A stretch of DNA of 56,974 nt from Prevotellamassilia timonensis (lineage in GTDB: Bacteria; Bacteroidota; Bacteroidia; Bacteroidales; Bacteroidaceae). Made by a program: the position numbers and the translations under genes. The stretch covers positions 62,490 to 119,463 of the forward strand of contig NZ_LT629840.1 in NCBI RefSeq assembly GCF_900106785.1. Reading direction: 5' to 3'. The stretch's first letter is position 1; each line of letters opens with the position of its first letter. Of the stretch, positions 56,746 through 56,974 are shown piece by piece. Below the pieces are notes generated by a model. It was not told the origin of the DNA and made no database searches. It saw nothing but the letters and a program-made list of their open reading frames with translations.

Positions 56746-56853
56746 CTTGGGGAAATGCAGATGATGGTGTGCTGATGTGCAGGAGATGATGTGCAGATGA
56801 GTGAGCAAATATGCAGATGTGCAAACGCGCAGACATGTTGGCACAACAAAAAA

Positions 56854-56883
56854 GCCTCTCTCAGTTGTGACACTGAAAGAGGC
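56854..56883 (-). terminator. Terminator of the rRNA operon
   Basis: GCCTCT-C-TCAGT pairs with ACTGA-A-AGAGGC around TGTGAC; read leftward, away from 5S rRNA, it is followed by TTTTTT. Confidence 0.88.
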
Positions 56884-56895
56884 TGTGAAAATAAA

Positions 56896-56974
56896 GTTGG
56901 CGGCGACCTACTCTCCCGCGGGTGTGCAGTACCATCGGCGCGGTTGGGCTTAACTTCTCTGTTCGGAATGGGAA
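56896..56974 (-). rRNA. rrf: 5S ribosomal RNA, 3' part, cut by the window end
   Basis: Read leftward it contains CCGAACAGAGAAGTTAAG, GATGGTACTGC and GGAGAGTAGGTCGCCGCC, the conserved body and 3' end of Bacteroidetes 5S rRNA. The first ~30-35 nt lie beyond the window. The exact 3' end is approximate. Confidence 0.93.

Noticed and set aside
56491-56775. Coding frame with repeated TNGGDASR
   Set aside because: The repeated peptide is a translation of the GACGCGTC palindromes; the same string appears wherever the repeat occurs.

Overview
The window reads as one contig from a Gram-negative Bacteroidales bacterium of Prevotellaceae type. The evidence is the type IX secretion (T9SS) C-terminal sorting domains, TonB-dependent receptors paired with surface lipoproteins, DUF3467 and DUF4249 proteins, meso-diaminopimelate dehydrogenase, and many promoters of the Bacteroidetes form TTG-N19/20-TAnnTTTG with almost no Shine-Dalgarno sites. 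The left edge is exactly the first base of an ISL3-type insertion sequence and the right edge lies inside a 5S rRNA gene. Both are usual places for an assembly to break.

Layout. 0-1.6 kb: a complete IS element. 1.9-6.7 kb: ddh, recQ and recJ, all leftward. 7.0-9.5 kb: an ABC-F ATPase followed 2 nt later by a flavodoxin-ferredoxin (EFR1) protein. 9.8-12.9 kb: a MATE transporter, an outer-membrane barrel and a small conserved protein. 13.1-14.8 kb: a 58-aa peptide gene and a translationally coupled Rpn-nuclease/GNAT pair. 15-28.2 kb: the core transcription-translation operon read leftward, tRNA-Tyr, tRNA-Gly, tRNA-Thr, tuf, tRNA-Trp, secE, nusG, rplK, rplA, rplJ, rplL, rpoB, rpoC.

28.2-48.4 kb is a block of accessory and envelope genes: a small unknown operon beside repeated 10-mers, a DUF4249/TonB-receptor pair, a surface lipoprotein, DUF3467, an OmpA-like protein, a 1475-aa GH2 beta-galactosidase with trefoil-like N-terminus and T9SS tail, a beta-helix lipoprotein, a second TonB receptor and a methyltransferase. 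It separates the tuf operon from two tRNA-Asp genes, hpf, xerC and rpsU (47.8-50.1 kb), genes that in many Bacteroidales directly precede that operon in the same order and orientation. 50.3-56.3 kb holds an MscS channel, two cell-wall enzymes (NlpC/P60 and L,D-transpeptidase) and a 949-aa T9SS-sorted protein. The 3' part of a leftward 5S rRNA ends the window.

Three kinds of sequence are not explained by genes. (1) A family of nested palindromes built around CGACGCG-N3-CGCGTCG, flanked by 13-bp degenerate tandem repeats, occurs at six intergenic places. (2) Two unlinked genes for exported proteins (455-aa lipoprotein, 949-aa T9SS protein) have promoters of identical geometry with 9-bp direct repeats at 21-bp period upstream, the layout expected of a LytTR-type regulator. 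(3) Region 28.3-29.4 kb combines a small operon, a 17-bp perfect operator-like palindrome and six copies of a 10-mer in both orientations. A hairpin with a conserved loop (29.2 and 43.6 kb) and a 131-bp near-perfect palindrome (52.2 kb) add to these.
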